Source: Anthonomus grandis grandis (taxonomy: Eukaryota; Arthropoda; Insecta; Coleoptera; Curculionidae). Taken from it: a DNA stretch of 64,000 nucleotides. Both the position numbers and the translations under genes were made by a program. The notes under the pieces are model-generated. The model was not told where the DNA came from, searched no databases, and saw only the letters and a list, made by a program, of their open reading frames with translations. This document shows positions 1 through 11,964 of this stretch, one piece after another. The stretch lies in contig NC_065555.1 in the NCBI RefSeq assembly GCF_022605725.1, positions 13,096,938 through 13,160,937 on the forward strand, read 5' to 3'. Numbering within the stretch: the first letter of the stretch is position 1; each line of letters starts with the position of its first letter.

Positions 1-675
1 CAGTTACGTAATAAAATCGATATTGGCCTGATACTTCTTTATTACTATGGTTATGTCCAGTCATGTTTTTCATATGGCAGTTCTTACGGCCCAGAAAAAA
101 ATAATTAGAACTATTTTGTTTAAGCCTTATACATTTTCTTGTAGAACACTCTTTCCAGACTTGAAAATTATGCCATTTATTATTTATATTCAACTCGGTC
201 ATGCATATAAAACGTAACCTGTCTGACCATTCTTTGTCTAGAGGTACCCACTAGGAACTCAGGGTTAACTTAAATTTGGATTTACCCTAACATAAATTAA
301 CCAAAGTGGAAAACAGCTTAGTAGTTTTACCAATTAAATTATACAATAATCTTCCCATTGAAATTTAAAAAAATTGAGAACGTTAATAATTTAAAAGCTT
401 CATTGAAAAGAATTTTAATTAAAAATTCCTTTCATACGGTAACAGAATATTGAAATTGCAGCGTCTCATCTTCACTCCCATAATTCGTATTTGTTTGTTT
501 GTTAAAAACTGTAGTTTTCTTATATTGTTAGTCTTTAGTTAATTGTAGATTTTTTATTGTTTATTCTTAAGGCCTTTTAAAAGTTGTATGTTTAGGTCTT
601 ATAGTTTTATTTTTTGACATTATCCGATACTTATTTGTATGAGTCTATGGAAATAAATATTTGAGTATTGAGAAA
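1..675 (+). mobile_element. Non-LTR retrotransposon remnant, 3' end
   Basis: This is the tail of a reverse-transcriptase ORF followed by a 3' untranslated region. Around 375-455 one frame reads LKASLKRILIKNSFHTV, the usual last segment of jockey/CR1-type polyproteins (a basic helix followed by a short hydrophobic end). Several stops interrupt the frame upstream. The sequence after 460 is AT-rich and ends near AAATAAATATTTGAG at about 650-665, like a retroelement 3' end. The 5' part lies outside the window. Family assignment beyond non-LTR is not possible. Confidence 0.5.
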
Positions 676-744
676 ACCAATGCGGCTTTAGAAAAGACTG
701 CAAGTACTACTATCACATTTTATTAGCAAAACTTTAATACTATG

Positions 745-1455
745 AATTTCTGAACCAGTGGGTCAAGCTCACAAATTCATATTTTCCAAATAATAAATTT
801 CTTTCAAAAAATATTTTCAAATTATTCTCTGATGAGGTTAAAATATTATCTGGAGTGCCTCAGGGTTCTATACTGGGGCCCTTGTTTATGATCTACACAT
901 CTGATATACATAAAGCTTTGAACTAGTGCAAAATACAAGCTTTTACAGATGACACTCATGATTATATTCATTTTCAGAATCAGGATTATTTAAATGCATC
1001 TTAAGCAACTCTCCTTTCAACATAACATTAAATTCAATATGGATATTAGTCTGGTAGGTCTATCTCTTAGTAAGGTGGTAGTGTAAATAATTTTGGTGTT
1101 GTTCTGGATACCCAATTGAGATTTCATGAATATATAAGATTATTAATTCATCGCTAATCTTTATTATTAAAAATTTTATACATTACTAGTCATATTCTTA
1201 ATTTTCACTTTCGCACAATACTTGTGCTTCTCTGGTCCTGTCCAATTTTAATTAATGTGATTTAATTTATGGTCCGTGCTTAGATTTCATTCATAAATAT
1301 CGAATACAAAATACTTGCTCATGGATAGTATTTGGATTACGAAAATATGAACACATTTCTCATACTTTTAAAAAAAATAACTGGTTGGACAGGCGTAAGG
1401 AGTTGCATGTGGGTAACTTCTAATTTAGGATTCTATTAAACCCATCATTTACACT
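745..1455 (+). mobile_element. Non-LTR retrotransposon remnant, RT palm region
   Basis: A frame around 844-960 reads SGVPQGSILGPLF and then a region ending in FTDD, matching reverse-transcriptase motifs B and C (the catalytic YADD/FADD box is changed to FTDD). Downstream pieces resemble the thumb region (a FGVVLDTQLRFHEY-like stretch near 1090-1130, with stops). It is heavily decayed and lacks the endonuclease. It is a second insertion, separate from the remnant at 1-675. Confidence 0.6.
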
Positions 1456-2284
1456 AGACTAAATCTAAATTTATTCAACACACTTCAATATTCACACCAT
1501 CAGGGATATCAATTAAAGATATCAAATGAAGGTTACTGGACTATTATCAGGGGAGAGGTTTGTAAGACACAGAGTTTTGTCTCTCTAAGACAACCAAGCT
1601 GAGAATGATGATGAGACACCTATAAGATCAGACACCTATAAGATTTTTTGTAGTAAACTGGGACCCAAAATTATAATGGGGTGAACACATTGACTATCAT
1701 CTAAAAACTTATTTGCACGTGTCTTCAAGTCTGAGGTCTTGCGAGTTACTATGCAGTCTATTATGCAGTTTTTCATTCCCATTTCATATTCAATACAATA
1801 CTTCATACACAATCATATTGAGTTCAAGAGTATCAGCATTTCTTTTACAAGAGAAATGTGTAAGAATTATAATATTAAACTTGTAAGGATTATCTTTAAA
1901 AATGTTTTAGAATTAATGTGTACGTATATACAAATAAGGGTTAATTTAAGAGTACCGGTTTAGTGACTCAAAAAGCTAGATTTTGCCCTTTAAGATTTCA
2001 TAGCGTAATAGTCTTATATACCTTCAAAAAATTCTCACATTATTAAAAAAAAAATAACAATAGTTTTTCCCTTAGTATCCCAAATCTAACGCAATTTAAA
2101 GCTAGATTTGTAATTTTGGCTTTTCTCAACTTTAAGTACATTTCTTATTAGAGTATATACTATATTTAAAAATGGCCAAAGCCCTTTGTATCTATATATC
2201 CTTTATATTTAAGTTAAAAAATGTGGATATTACATACTGCACCGCATTGTATGCAAGAAATTCATCAGCACTTGAGTAATGAGT
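1456..2284. other. No gene seen
   Basis: AT-rich sequence with no recognisable coding frame. Only trivial features are seen, such as the phrase gacacctataagat occurring twice within 1615-1645. Confidence 0.4.
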
Positions 2285-2455
2285 TTTTAACTGGATGGAT
2301 AGGGCGCAATGGACCCATTTTTGGACCTACAGGCTACCTGGATTTACCGCCTCGTGTTTTTCAAAACAGTTGGTGTATCATAATGGAGAAATAAATACTG
2401 AAAAAGAACTTAAACAACACATTAAAAATGCTTCTGATGCTATTTGTGGACACTA
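2285..2455 (+). mobile_element. Mariner-like transposase fragment
   Basis: One frame reads WIGRNGPIFGPTGYLDLPP and, after a frameshift, LVYHNGEINTEKELKQHI. This aligns by eye with the block WIGRRGAIEWHPRSPDLSP and the following WGHLK region of the mariner-like element at 12489-14434. Only this small piece around the third catalytic Asp is left. The matching terminal repeats are not seen. Confidence 0.6.
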
Positions 2456-2653
2456 GGATGTTATTTCCTATACCTCAACAAGTCGTGGATACGCTGTGCA
2501 AGACTTTGCAATCAAAGAAATGCTGACAATGACAATGGATTTTTCTATACAAAGGTTATAATACTGTACCTATTACTCCATATTACATTCTTGTAAAGAG
2601 TTCTACAATCTGTTATAAAAATATAACAAAAAAAACTGTTAAAAAAAGCTAAT

Positions 2654-5600
2654 CTACTCACTTTCTATACCGTCTATGGGGCTTTGTTTCTTTTCAGATT
2701 TCTTTCTTTTCTTTCCTTTTGACAATTTCCAGTGGTCAAGGCAAACACTAAGTTCCGACAATGGTACATCAACGTCACTGATATCAAACGTCTTGCCACG
2801 TAGAGTCAAACCACGTGTTCTCGCTTCAATTCTAAAATAATTATAATTTATTAGTACGTTAGTAACATCCTTTAGAAAATATCATAATAAGTAATTAATG
2901 AAAGTAAACAAACAACTAACTTGGTATTAGTGTCTGTTTCAACAGAAGTTTTTATCAGCTCAATGACCTCACACGCTCTTCTTGCAGCCTTGTTAGTCGT
3001 TTCAAATATTACGTCTGGAGTAATTTGTACTTTTCCACCCAAATGCAAACCGCAAAGTTCTCTATAGGCATTTACGGATACAGTTAAAAATGCTTCTGCT
3101 ACACCTTCTTCTAACAGTGTGGGATCTGCTATAATAAAATCTCTAAAAAGATAAACATAATTAAGATTATATCCGACAAATACTTTTTCTTTGTAATAGG
3201 ACTACTAAATCTCACCCTCCATTAAAAATTGCATAAGAAATACAAACAGGATAGTGATGAAGGACAGTTGGTATAGGATCCCTCTCTTTAATACTGTGAA
3301 TTTTAAAATCTGTCCCATCGCAGGTGACGTCAGGTCTTCTAAAATGAGCAAGAGCTGCCAATGCAGCTATAGAAGCACAGTCTACTATATTACCTTCATG
3401 GTTTAGGAGGTTTATATCCACTCTAAAGGACCATACCTAAAACATATAAGAAGGTAATATATGATGAGATGAAAACATACAACATATCTCATGAAAAACT
3501 GCTAAATCAAACAGTGATGCTAAATAAGAAACTGAGGTTACGAGAGCAGGATGAAAATATATTGGAAAAAAACAATGCTTGTAATTTTGTAGTAAATTTT
3601 TAAATTAAATAAGCACTAATTCATCATCTAACTCAAGAGCATTTTATTTTTTAAGTTCTGTTTGCAATTTGTTAATTAAATAAATTAGTATTCTTACTTT
3701 GTAATCCTTCCTAATACTTCCTATCCCCTTATCAATAATAATTATATCCCAATATGCTTTATATATATGAAGACCACAGGCAAAGAAGGTGCTATGTCAA
3801 AAAACGGGATTTCGAGACCCGTTCTAAAGCATTGGAACCTTTATTTTTGTTCGTTGGGGTGAGTAATATTCCAAATAAATGATAAACAAATGTAGCTTTC
3901 ATGTTTATTATTAATGTTTATCTAGTAAATTAAATTAAATGGTAAATAAATTCTACAACAAAAAGGAGAAAAAGACACCTCATTACAGAAAAAAAAGGTA
4001 AAAACGCACTTTGTCATAATGTGATTTATTACAAAACATTATGATTCTTAACCTAAGTTTTTCATAAAAAAAATCTTAATTGCCTAAAATTATTAATAGT
4101 AGCAATAATTAATTTTTGTGGTGGCCAGTGTCAGTTTCTTGAAAATGGAATGCTGTCAAAGTATTGCTGAGCCTCGGGTCCGCAAAATTTTTTAAGATCT
4201 TGTAAATCTTTCCACTTTGCATGACTCAATGGTAATGGACCGAAAATTTTAAATTCCCTATAATAGTAAAACTATTTAAAAATTTGTCATACACTAAACT
4301 CACCATCAAATAACAAATCGGGAAGATTAAATTCTCCAGCTTTAAGCAGTTTATTAGGTCGAAATGTTCTGTCTGTTATGGGGCTTGATTCCCACATCCC
4401 ATTGTAGCTGTTTCTGAAGTAGATTAATTGGGGATGTTCTTTCACAATCTTCAGTTCTCTTATCGGTCTTGTTGAAAAAGGACATTTTCTTCTATATCTG
4501 GGCTTTAAAAAGGACGTCCAGTTTCTAAAAAGATCTTGTTTGGCTTCAACAACTTTAAAGGGCATAGGCCTTGCCCTAGCAGATTTGAAGTGATCATACC
4601 AGTCCGTGGGTAATTCTGCACGTATTTTTTGGTCAAAATCTTTGTCACATATCATGTAAATATGGCCTCTGATTGGGAATGTTATTTTAACTGAATCTAG
4701 TTTCTTTTCAGTATGTACTATGTAATGAAGAGCGCGAATTAAAGTGTAATTTTTATTTTGGCCTCCACACGAGTCGCAAAAAATCTCCAAATGTCGAACA
4801 TATTCACCAAGAAAGTTAAATAAAAAATGATGGAGTAGAGAGCTAACGGAGTCACTACCTTTATTTCCAGTAATTTCTGGAGTCATGTAAAACACTGAAT
4901 GGGATGTGGATAAAACATGAATGTTGAATGAATAGATGGAAAGTTGTCTTTTGTAATAAACATCATTCGTTGTTATATTAGGAACTGGTAGATTTTTTGC
5001 GTAATCTAAGCAGATAGCTTCTGTAGAAATGCTCTTTTGGCTGTTTTTCTTTGCATTTCGTTTCCTCTGGTAAAATACTTAAAATACTGCTTTTAATTTG
5101 TGTAACTTGTTTTCCATTTCAAGTTTTTTTATGTCTTTCTGTATTTGTTTATATTTTACCGATATTCTGTCTTCTATGCTTTGTTTACTAGCTTCCAATC
5201 CTTTTATTTTCGCCAAATGTGTATCACACTCATTGCAGGTGTCTGACCTTGGAAAGCCGAAAGCTATATTAAATTCTGAACTAAATATAGTTCGATATGT
5301 TTCATATAAAACTTTTATTAGGGAAAACTTCTCTTCAAACATTTTAAACATCTTTTTAATGTTCAAATCTCCAGGCAAATAAACTTTGGTGGTTTTTCTT
5401 AGGCTATAGTGCGTCTTACGCCCTTTAAAAGATTTAATGTGATCCCGGACTAGGTTTCTGGAGTTCTCTGAAAGCTTATAAGGACGATTCAAGTGTTTGC
5501 CCCTGCGGTCACGTGAAGCCTCACCTTTTTGTTTTAAGGACCTTTGAAGTACTTCCAGTTTTTTCCTTTCAATGCCATGCATCGCCAAAAAAGCTTTTTG

Positions 5601-8600
5601 ACACACCTGCTTTTCTTGTATGCTTCCATTGGCAGAGAATCTTATTCTATAATGATAGGAGGCATCGTGAAGTACAGCAGCTTCTTCTGTTTTGCGAGGC
5701 CTTCTTATTGGTAATACTGTGATTAAACCGCATAAGTAGATATTTTGCTCATCAACAGAATTTAATTCATTAAACCGCCTAATTACCTGTAACCTTTCTA
5801 CTTTGGGCACATTTTCAAAGCACTTATAACGTTTGCAACCACAATCTTTGCCAATAACATGGCTTCTTAAGTTGATTTTTTTCATAACATCACTTTCAGA
5901 TTCCGACATTATTATTATTTTTACATCAAGCATCACATGTTGAAATAAACAAACTAGTCATAATTTACCATGAAATGCAAATAAATAACAAAAAAGCAAA
6001 GGTTTAGTCTGACTAAGCGCCTTCTTACCCAGCACCACACTGACATGGCGCCTTTTTAGGCTGTTCGTCAATATTAAAAATTGAAATTACTCCTGACTGA
6101 GCGCACTTATAGCCTGAACGATAGGATAGGGTTAAACTTTTGAAATTTTTCTAATAGATGGCATTGATAACTCAATTTCCTTAAAAATTGACATAGCGCC
6201 TTCTTTGCCTGTGGTCTTCATATGATTCTGTCAAAGAGTGGCAGAAAAGATAGAGAAAAAATTTACCACAAACTATAAAAAAAAACTTATTTTACAGAAT
6301 AATTTAAATATATAACACCTTTGTGTTGTCTTTATATTCTAGGAATGTTACATGAATAAACCCTTAAATATCTGGAACATCCCAGACATATTCCCTACAA
6401 AAGTAAAGTCATAGTAATGCAGAGTACTTTTAGATTTTAATGGACTCTGCAATATGTCATGACATTTATAAATTAATATTTTTTTGAAATATATGAGATA
6501 TTTAAATTACAGCCAATTAAAATAATCATATTCATAATTTACAAATTTCATTCTTTAGGCTTTTTTAACTCTAAGTAAACCATTTTTTTTAAATTTCCTA
6601 CTAATTAAATATTTCAATTTTTAAAGAGTTGAGAGTTTTTTCTTCTTCTCGTCGTCATATTCCAATTCGCTAACATTTTAAAATGTGACTTGGCCAGGAT
6701 TGTAGGTAAAGAATAAAATATCAAATGCTAGAGAAAGTGTCTGGGGATACCCCAGGGAAGTATATTAGGATATTCATAGTTGATTAAATAATTAATTTGC
6801 AAAGTTATACTTATTATTGGTTTCTGGTATGGATTTTGAATTGATAACCAACACTATTATACATTAGTTTATTATATGAATGGCTTTGTCAAAACAAATT
6901 TAAGTTAAATAGCTCAAAAACTAAATGTATGGTAGAGATACTTTGTCAGAGATATTGCTCCTTAGGCTTTAAACTTAATATAAAACCAGATGATTTTATT
7001 TATTTATTCAATCAATATACGGGAAACCCAATTTTACAAAAGATTTGGTTACAATATTAAATAAAGTAAAAGATGTATAATTAACATAATAAAAATACTT
7101 TCACGAACATAATTAGACAGTCTTCAAAATATAAACACAAGAAATAAACACAATAAGAAAACAATAAATTAAAATATTTGACCCAGTTGACCAATAAATC
7201 CAGAGAGTGAGCTTGCAAATGGATCAAGTTCAGGGTGAGAGTTTAAATAGGCAAGACTACGACAGATTGGAGAATGTAAAGAATAGTTGGAGTGACAGAT
7301 TGGTAAAGCAAACAGTTCATGTCTCATAGGAACTCTCTCTTAGGGTGCGTGCAGGGACCTTTAAATTAAAGCTGTTGATGAGAGCAGGGCAATCAATAAG
7401 CCCATGAATAACCTCATACATAAAGCTGAGGTCACTTTAAATCCTTCTAGATTCCAACGATTGAAGTCCCAATATTGCCTCCATGTCAAGTAGGTTATCC
7501 TGCATATTCAATCTGTAGGAACAGTACCGGGTAAACCTCTTTTGGACTCTTTTAAGTTGCATTTTGTGACAATTATAAAAAGGAGACCAAATAATCGAGG
7601 CATACTCTAAATGACTTCTAACTAATGAACAATAAAGTATCTTCAAAGTAGAAATAGACATGTCACGACAAGTTCGTAAAACAAAACCCAACATCTGAGA
7701 GGCCTTCCCCTCCACAAGATCACAGTGTTCCCCAAATTTGAGCTGAGTATCAAAGACCACTCCCAAATCCTTTATTGAGTCAACAGAACTAAGTACTATG
7801 TCATCAATAGTGTATATATTACTCATTTTATTTTTAAGTCTAGAGAATCCAATTGAGTAGCACTTATTTATATTTAAAGAGAGATCATTCATATTAGTCC
7901 ACTTTACAAAAGAAGTAGATTGTGTTGTAAGATATCAGAGTCCCGCTGTGACTTAATAACACGGAAAAGTTTCAAATCATCCGCATATGCTAAGTAATCA
8001 CAGTCAGTTAAACACGTTACAAGGTCAGTCAGAAATAAATCAAAAAGCAATGGGGAACAGTGTCCCCCTTGAGGAACTCCAGAAGTCACCAAGATACTTC
8101 CAGATTCAGAATCTCCAATCCTAACACGCTGCTCACGACCCAGCAGCATGCCTCTAAACCACCTTAGGGATCTTTCACTAAAGCCAAGGGAACTAAGTTT
8201 TGCTAGTAATAACTCATGATTGACTCTGTCGAAGGCCTTCGAGAAGTCAGTATAAATTGAATCCACCTGATAACCATTCTTGAAGGCCTCCAGCAAGGCA
8301 ACCTCATATAAAACAAGATTAGTAGAGGTAGATCTACCACTAATGAACCCATGCTGCCTTTCATCAAACACCCCCTTGCACGCCCACCTAAGCTGATCAC
8401 ATATAATATCATCCAAAATCTTGGAAACAGCAGACTGCCTTGAGATGCTTCTATAGTTCTCAATGCGATCCCTCTCACCAGACATATACACAGGGATTAT
8501 ATAGCTTAATTTCCATATATTTGGAAGCTCACCCTCTGATATAGATCTATTAAACAACAAAAACAAAAGAAGTGATATACTATATTTAAGTCTACTTAAC

Positions 8601-10920
8601 ATGTACTCAAGTATCTTATCAGGTCCACAGGAAAGTTTATTAGGTAATTTAGAGAGTTTATCAAATACCTCAGACAGGCCAATATCACAAATAGAAAAAT
8701 CAAGCCTATTCTCTAAACTAAAATTGGGAGTTCTTACATTACTGTTGCAATAAACATTAGAAAAAAAATTAGCGAATAAATCAGCTATATCTTTACTATT
8801 ATCTGCACTTTTGTTATTATAAAACATACAGGTAGGTAGATTGTGAGATTTTCTTTGCTGGTTAACAAATGACCAGAACTTTTTAGGGTTATGAGTAATA
8901 TTGCTTTCAGTATTGATTAAATAGTTGTTATAATCTCGTCTGGCCAAAATTTTACATTCAGACCGCATTGCAGCAAATAATTGAAAATCCCTCTGGTAGC
9001 CGCTTATTCTATATTGTTGGTGTGCTTGCTTTTTCAATATTATTTTTGTCCTCAATTCAGACATAAAGTAAGAAGGAAAATTGAAGCTTCTGTACACTTT
9101 AGTTGGAACAAACATAGCTAGACCCAGATTAATGATTTCATGAAAAGTGTCACTACAGAGTTGAATACTTTTATCCTGAAAAAGACTACCCCACTGTATG
9201 CTGGAAAAAAAGCTGTTAAATCCAATATAATTGGCATTTTTGAAATCAAGGTCAGTACGCTCTACTTTCAATTGAGGGGGATGCATAACAGCTATCTCAC
9301 CAAAATAAGGAATATGGTGCATACCCTCAGATAACAGATAATCAGTAGCTCACATAAAATTGGTTTCTTTAAAATGACTGAAAACTAAATCTAAGTAAAC
9401 ATTACGACCATTAGGAACAGAAATTAATTGCTTAAGATCTAAAAATGTAAAGGACTCTACTAAACAGGTTGCATGGCTTACAGGCTGACCAATTGCAGTT
9501 AATCGATCTTCATGGCTGCCCCATGTGACAAGTGGCAGGTTGTAGTCTCCACACAGAACTAATTTGGATGATGGATTATTGTAACAAATTTGCTCTACAG
9601 CATCACAGTGGTGTTGATAAACATCAAGGCCAGAATTAGGAGGAATATAAACTCCTGCAAAAATAAGTTGGGTACCTCCATAATTGCAACAAACAAACAA
9701 ATGTTCAACAGATTCAAAATCAGTCCGCAACAACCCGCAACTCTCACGTTGCGAATTGTTTGTCACCCTGGTCTAGAATGTTAGTGTATAATAGCATAAT
9801 CTTTCCCCAATTTTCCTATGCTTCATTGATAATTTCTTGTACAAAGGAAGATAATTATAAACTTCAAATACAACAGAATAATGTATTGTGTATGCTTCTA
9901 AATTCTAATAGGTTTACTCTTATGTATACTATGAAGTATGCTTAAGTGGTTTAACTGCCTTGATGTAAATTGTAAAAAGTGCTAAATAAATATTTATCTA
10001 TTATATTTATTTATTCAATACATCATATAAATAATAAGTATATATTAAAATACAACATATCCAATTTAGGTTGAGTATTTCAATTATTGCTTTGGGACAA
10101 ACAATACTATGTAAAGTCATAGGTCATCCTCCATTGGTTTCAACACTCTTTAATTTACTGGATTGAACTGTGTAGTGTGCTTACAAAGTTAATCATTAGA
10201 ATCATTTCAATTTCAAATTAAGTATTAATATCATAAACTATCTGCTATCATAAAAGTATTTTGTATATTTCATTGGATCACAATGCATCATGCATATTAA
10301 AAATAAATAAAATGAAAAGTAAGATTTAAGCAAACTTCTATGTGTGCTAAAGTTTATAAATAAAAAAAACCTTGAATTTATAGAAACTAGACTAAATTAG
10401 GTAAAGCAAATTCTTACCCTTTCATTCATCTTAACACATAAACTCTCCAAATCTACCGCCTTTGAATCCTTTATACATTTTTCTAACAATCTGCTAAGCT
10501 GTGCTAACATTTCTGATTGTCTTCCAGCTTCAAAGTTTGGTTCTCCAATAGGGTTTAGTTCCAAATTAATGTTGAGTATGCCCTCGCTTGGCCGTGAAGA
10601 CTTTGGCACTTGTAATTCACATGATACTTGAGCTATAACACTGAAATAAAAATGATTTATGTGGATGATTTAATTAGATAATAAGGAGTTTTACCGAGTT
10701 TTTCCTAAAGAAACGTAGCAACATCCCCAGTCTTTGCCAAATTCAATTTGTAAGTTTCGGAACTCATCAAAGGCTCTTCCATCCAATCTCTAGATTAAAA
10801 CTAATAGTAAATGTAGAAGGAAATGAGTATAATTTAAATACTTACCCTCCATTCTGTTAAATTTTTTAATAAAAACTGTTTTTCACAATTTGTGATTGTG
10901 GTTTTTCTTATATTCGACAT
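2654..10920 (-). CDS. EXOSC9: Exosome complex component RRP45 (EXOSC9), six exons
   Basis: This is a subunit of the RNA exosome ring, a PH-like (RNase PH fold) protein that shapes the channel feeding RNA to the 3'-5' nuclease in nucleus and cytoplasm. Exons on the minus strand, joined by splice sites and phase: 10920-10846, 10789-10695, 10640-10418, 3436-3216, 3142-2921, 2831-2654. They give about 337 residues. Family signatures are clear: SNIRKTTITNCEKQFLLKNL at the start, RLDGRAF, WGCCYVSLGKTR, EAGRQSEMLAQLSRLLEKC, WSFRVDINLLNHEGNIVDCA, HFRRPDVT and ERDPIPTVLHHYPVCISYAI. The C-terminus is short and lysine-rich (KGKKRKKSEKK) and lacks the long acidic tail of the human protein (439 aa). The last codons before the TAG overlap a good donor (GTGAGT at 2661-2656), so a further exon cannot be excluded. 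Intron 3 (10417-3437) is about 7 kb because transposons sit in it. Confidence 0.93.
3769..3800 (+). repeat. Left terminal inverted repeat of element A
   Basis: It begins GAAGACCACAGGCAAAGAAG and pairs with the complement of 6188-6219 over about 32 bp with one mismatch. Confidence 0.88.
4131..5936 (-). pseudogene. DUF7869-type transposase of element A
   Basis: A frame from 5936 runs 285 codons to a TAA at 5081-5079 and then continues in the same frame for 263 codons to 4287, so only one nonsense codon interrupts about 550 residues. The N-terminal half has CxC and CNEC-type cysteines (KDCGCKRYKCFENVP, SDTCNECD) and a basic block. After the stop come TNDVYYKRQLSIYSFNIHVL, EITGNKGSDSVSSLL and DSCGGQNKNYTLIRALHYIV, the DxCxGQNKN signature of the RNase H-like DUF7869 core. 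The last segment, ending CGPEAQQYFDSIPFSRN with stop at 4131-4133, is in another frame after about 45 bp. A GTGAGT donor is visible at the break, but the phase does not fit exactly, so this is either an intron or a small indel. Probably dead, or only recently so. Confidence 0.82.
6009..6219 (-). repeat. Subterminal repeats plus right terminal repeat of element A
   Basis: Four direct copies of a 22-bp motif with consensus CTGACWWRGCGCCTTYTT start at 6009, 6040, 6093 and 6188. The last is the inner part of the terminal repeat itself. A complementary copy lies near the left end at about 3992-4015 (AACGCACTTTGTCATAA). Such arrays are typical transposase-binding sites; that role is inferred. Confidence 0.75.
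6715..6998 (+). mobile_element. Non-LTR retrotransposon remnant, left half of a split copy
   Basis: It has a decayed palm motif (SGDTPGKYIRIF, for the usual SGVPQGSILG) at about 6735-6775 and then WLCQNKFKLNSSKTKCMVE at about 6885-6945, the post-YADD region of jockey-type reverse transcriptases. The same element appears to resume at 9757-10005. The minus-strand element 6999-9756 is inserted between the two parts. Confidence 0.6.
6999..9756 (-). mobile_element. 5'-truncated CR1/jockey-like non-LTR retrotransposon
   Basis: The copy runs from an AATAAATAAATAA-type tail at its 3' end (7000-7015) through about 420 bp of untranslated sequence, an RT ORF, and the last part of an endonuclease domain cut at about 9756. 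It lies in EXOSC9 intron 3, in the same orientation as the gene. It interrupts an older plus-strand retroelement whose parts lie on either side. The tail made of a short tandem repeat rather than poly(A) favours a CR1-like lineage (inference). Confidence 0.8.
7437..9756 (-). pseudogene. Endonuclease / reverse transcriptase polyprotein, frameshifted
   Basis: There are three frame segments in order. The first is 9766-9350, the end of an APE-type endonuclease with FAGVYIPPNS, KLVLCGDYNLP and YLDLVFSH. The second is 9322-7904, reverse transcriptase with KFWSFVNQQRK, IIPVYMSGERDRIENYR, FISGRSTSTNL, YTDFSKAFDRVNHELLL, SGVPQGGHCSPLLFDLFL and the catalytic LAYADDLKLF. The third is 7892-7437, the thumb and C-terminus with LSLNINKCYSIGF, IKDLGVVFDTQLKFGEH and RSHLEYASIIWSP. 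The endonuclease catalytic His end (SDH) is altered to FSHF. At least two frameshifts separate the segments, so no full protein can be made, and the N-terminal endonuclease half is missing through 5' truncation. Confidence 0.85.
9757..10005 (+). mobile_element. Non-LTR retrotransposon remnant, right half of the split copy
   Basis: The frame from 9760 reads SPWSRMLVYNSIIFPQFSYA and then IQQNNVLCMLLNSNRFT, the C-terminal region after the thumb in jockey-type polyproteins. A short 3' UTR with AATAAATATTTATC follows. It fits as the continuation of the remnant at 6715-6998. Confidence 0.6.
10006..10400. other. Intronic AT-rich sequence
   Basis: The first bases (tatttatttattcaa) look like the tail of another minus-strand non-LTR element, but no coding remnant follows. 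The rest is intron 3 of EXOSC9 up to the donor at 10417. Confidence 0.35.
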
Positions 10921-11960
10921 GTTTTGATTTTGAAAATTCAAAATCTGTTTTTTAGGTTAGAGAAGTGAAAATGACATGTGGTAAAATTGACATATATTAA
11001 ACGCGTTTTCTATTTGTTCTCCCGTTTTTTATTTTTTTTTATGAATTTATAAATATGGTTAGTGTCTGGAAACATCTCAGAAATTCCAGACTTAATTCAA
11101 AAATCAAGCAAAGGAAAACTAGTGATTCAGGAGCAATAGAATTTATGACTTATTAACCATGCTCCAATTTCCAAAAATAAAACAACCTTGGGAGCAAAAT
11201 CAAATAGTAATTTTGGCATAGGAATTTCGGCAGTTTAAAGCTGTAGATTTATGTTTGTATTAAGACTCAGATCTGAAACAACTGTAGATCAGCTCAAACT
11301 TCATCTTGTAGTGTAAAAAGGAAAGTAAACTTTGAACATGTTAAGAAACTTAAGATTTATAGTCTACTGAATCAGCATTTAAAACCTAAGTAAAATTAAT
11401 ATTTGAGCCTAAGACTTGGCCCAAATATAGGTACAATCGTCAGGCCTGTTAAAACAAACCCAGTTAGTACCAGAGCCACAAAAACATCCTTACGTTTTTG
11501 ACGTCAAAACGTCCCAAAAAATGCCACAATTTTCATCCAATCTATCAAGTAATACTTACCTATTGGTTCCTCAGGTCTTGTTCATATCTCATATTAATAA
11601 GCAATACGTGAGGCAAAAAATTAGTGAGATTGAAGCATCTACAATTCATTGAAATTCAAACACTTTCTTAACTTTCTGCACTTGTAGTTGCTGCTGTAAA
11701 CACATGGTAATCATTTAACTATATAGAATCCCTCTGGGAGATTAATGAGCTTTTTGATATTGTAACTCAATTATTTTTAAGATAAACTAATTATTGTCAT
11801 TTTAAACTTGTTGTGACAGGAGAGTAAAATGTGAGATTTTTTTATATAATAAAATTTTATTGATTTTTATAATTTAATGCTGTTATTTGGATTTACAGCA
11901 TTAATTACAAATATTATTATGAAAAATACCTACATAGACCGTATTTTGACAAATTAAAAA
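10921..11960. other. Region upstream of EXOSC9, no gene seen
   Basis: This stretch should hold the EXOSC9 promoter. I see no clear TATA box at a useful spacing and no recognisable coding frame on either strand. A short plus frame at about 11055-11155 is rich in basic residues but matches nothing I know. Confidence 0.4.
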
Positions 11961-11964
11961 AACT

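Larger units (their letters stand above)
3769..6219 (-). mobile_element. Complete DUF7869-type DNA transposon (element A)
   Basis: The element is 2451 bp with near-perfect terminal inverted repeats of about 32 bp: GAAGACCACAGGCAAAGAAG at 3769-3788 and its complement at 6200-6219. One mismatch occurs in the inner part (GGTGCTATG against GGCGCTATG). The flanks are ATAT on both sides (3765-3768, 6220-6223), consistent with a 4-bp target duplication, although ATAT is itself a palindrome. It carries one long transposase gene on the minus strand and several copies of a repeated motif near the ends. It sits in intron 3 of the EXOSC9 gene, in the same orientation. Superfamily is uncertain; Sola elements are also known for 4-bp duplications. 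Confidence 0.85.

Noticed and set aside
1739..1963. 74-codon plus-strand frame
   Set aside because: Low-complexity AT-rich translation without family resemblance, splice context or neighbours.
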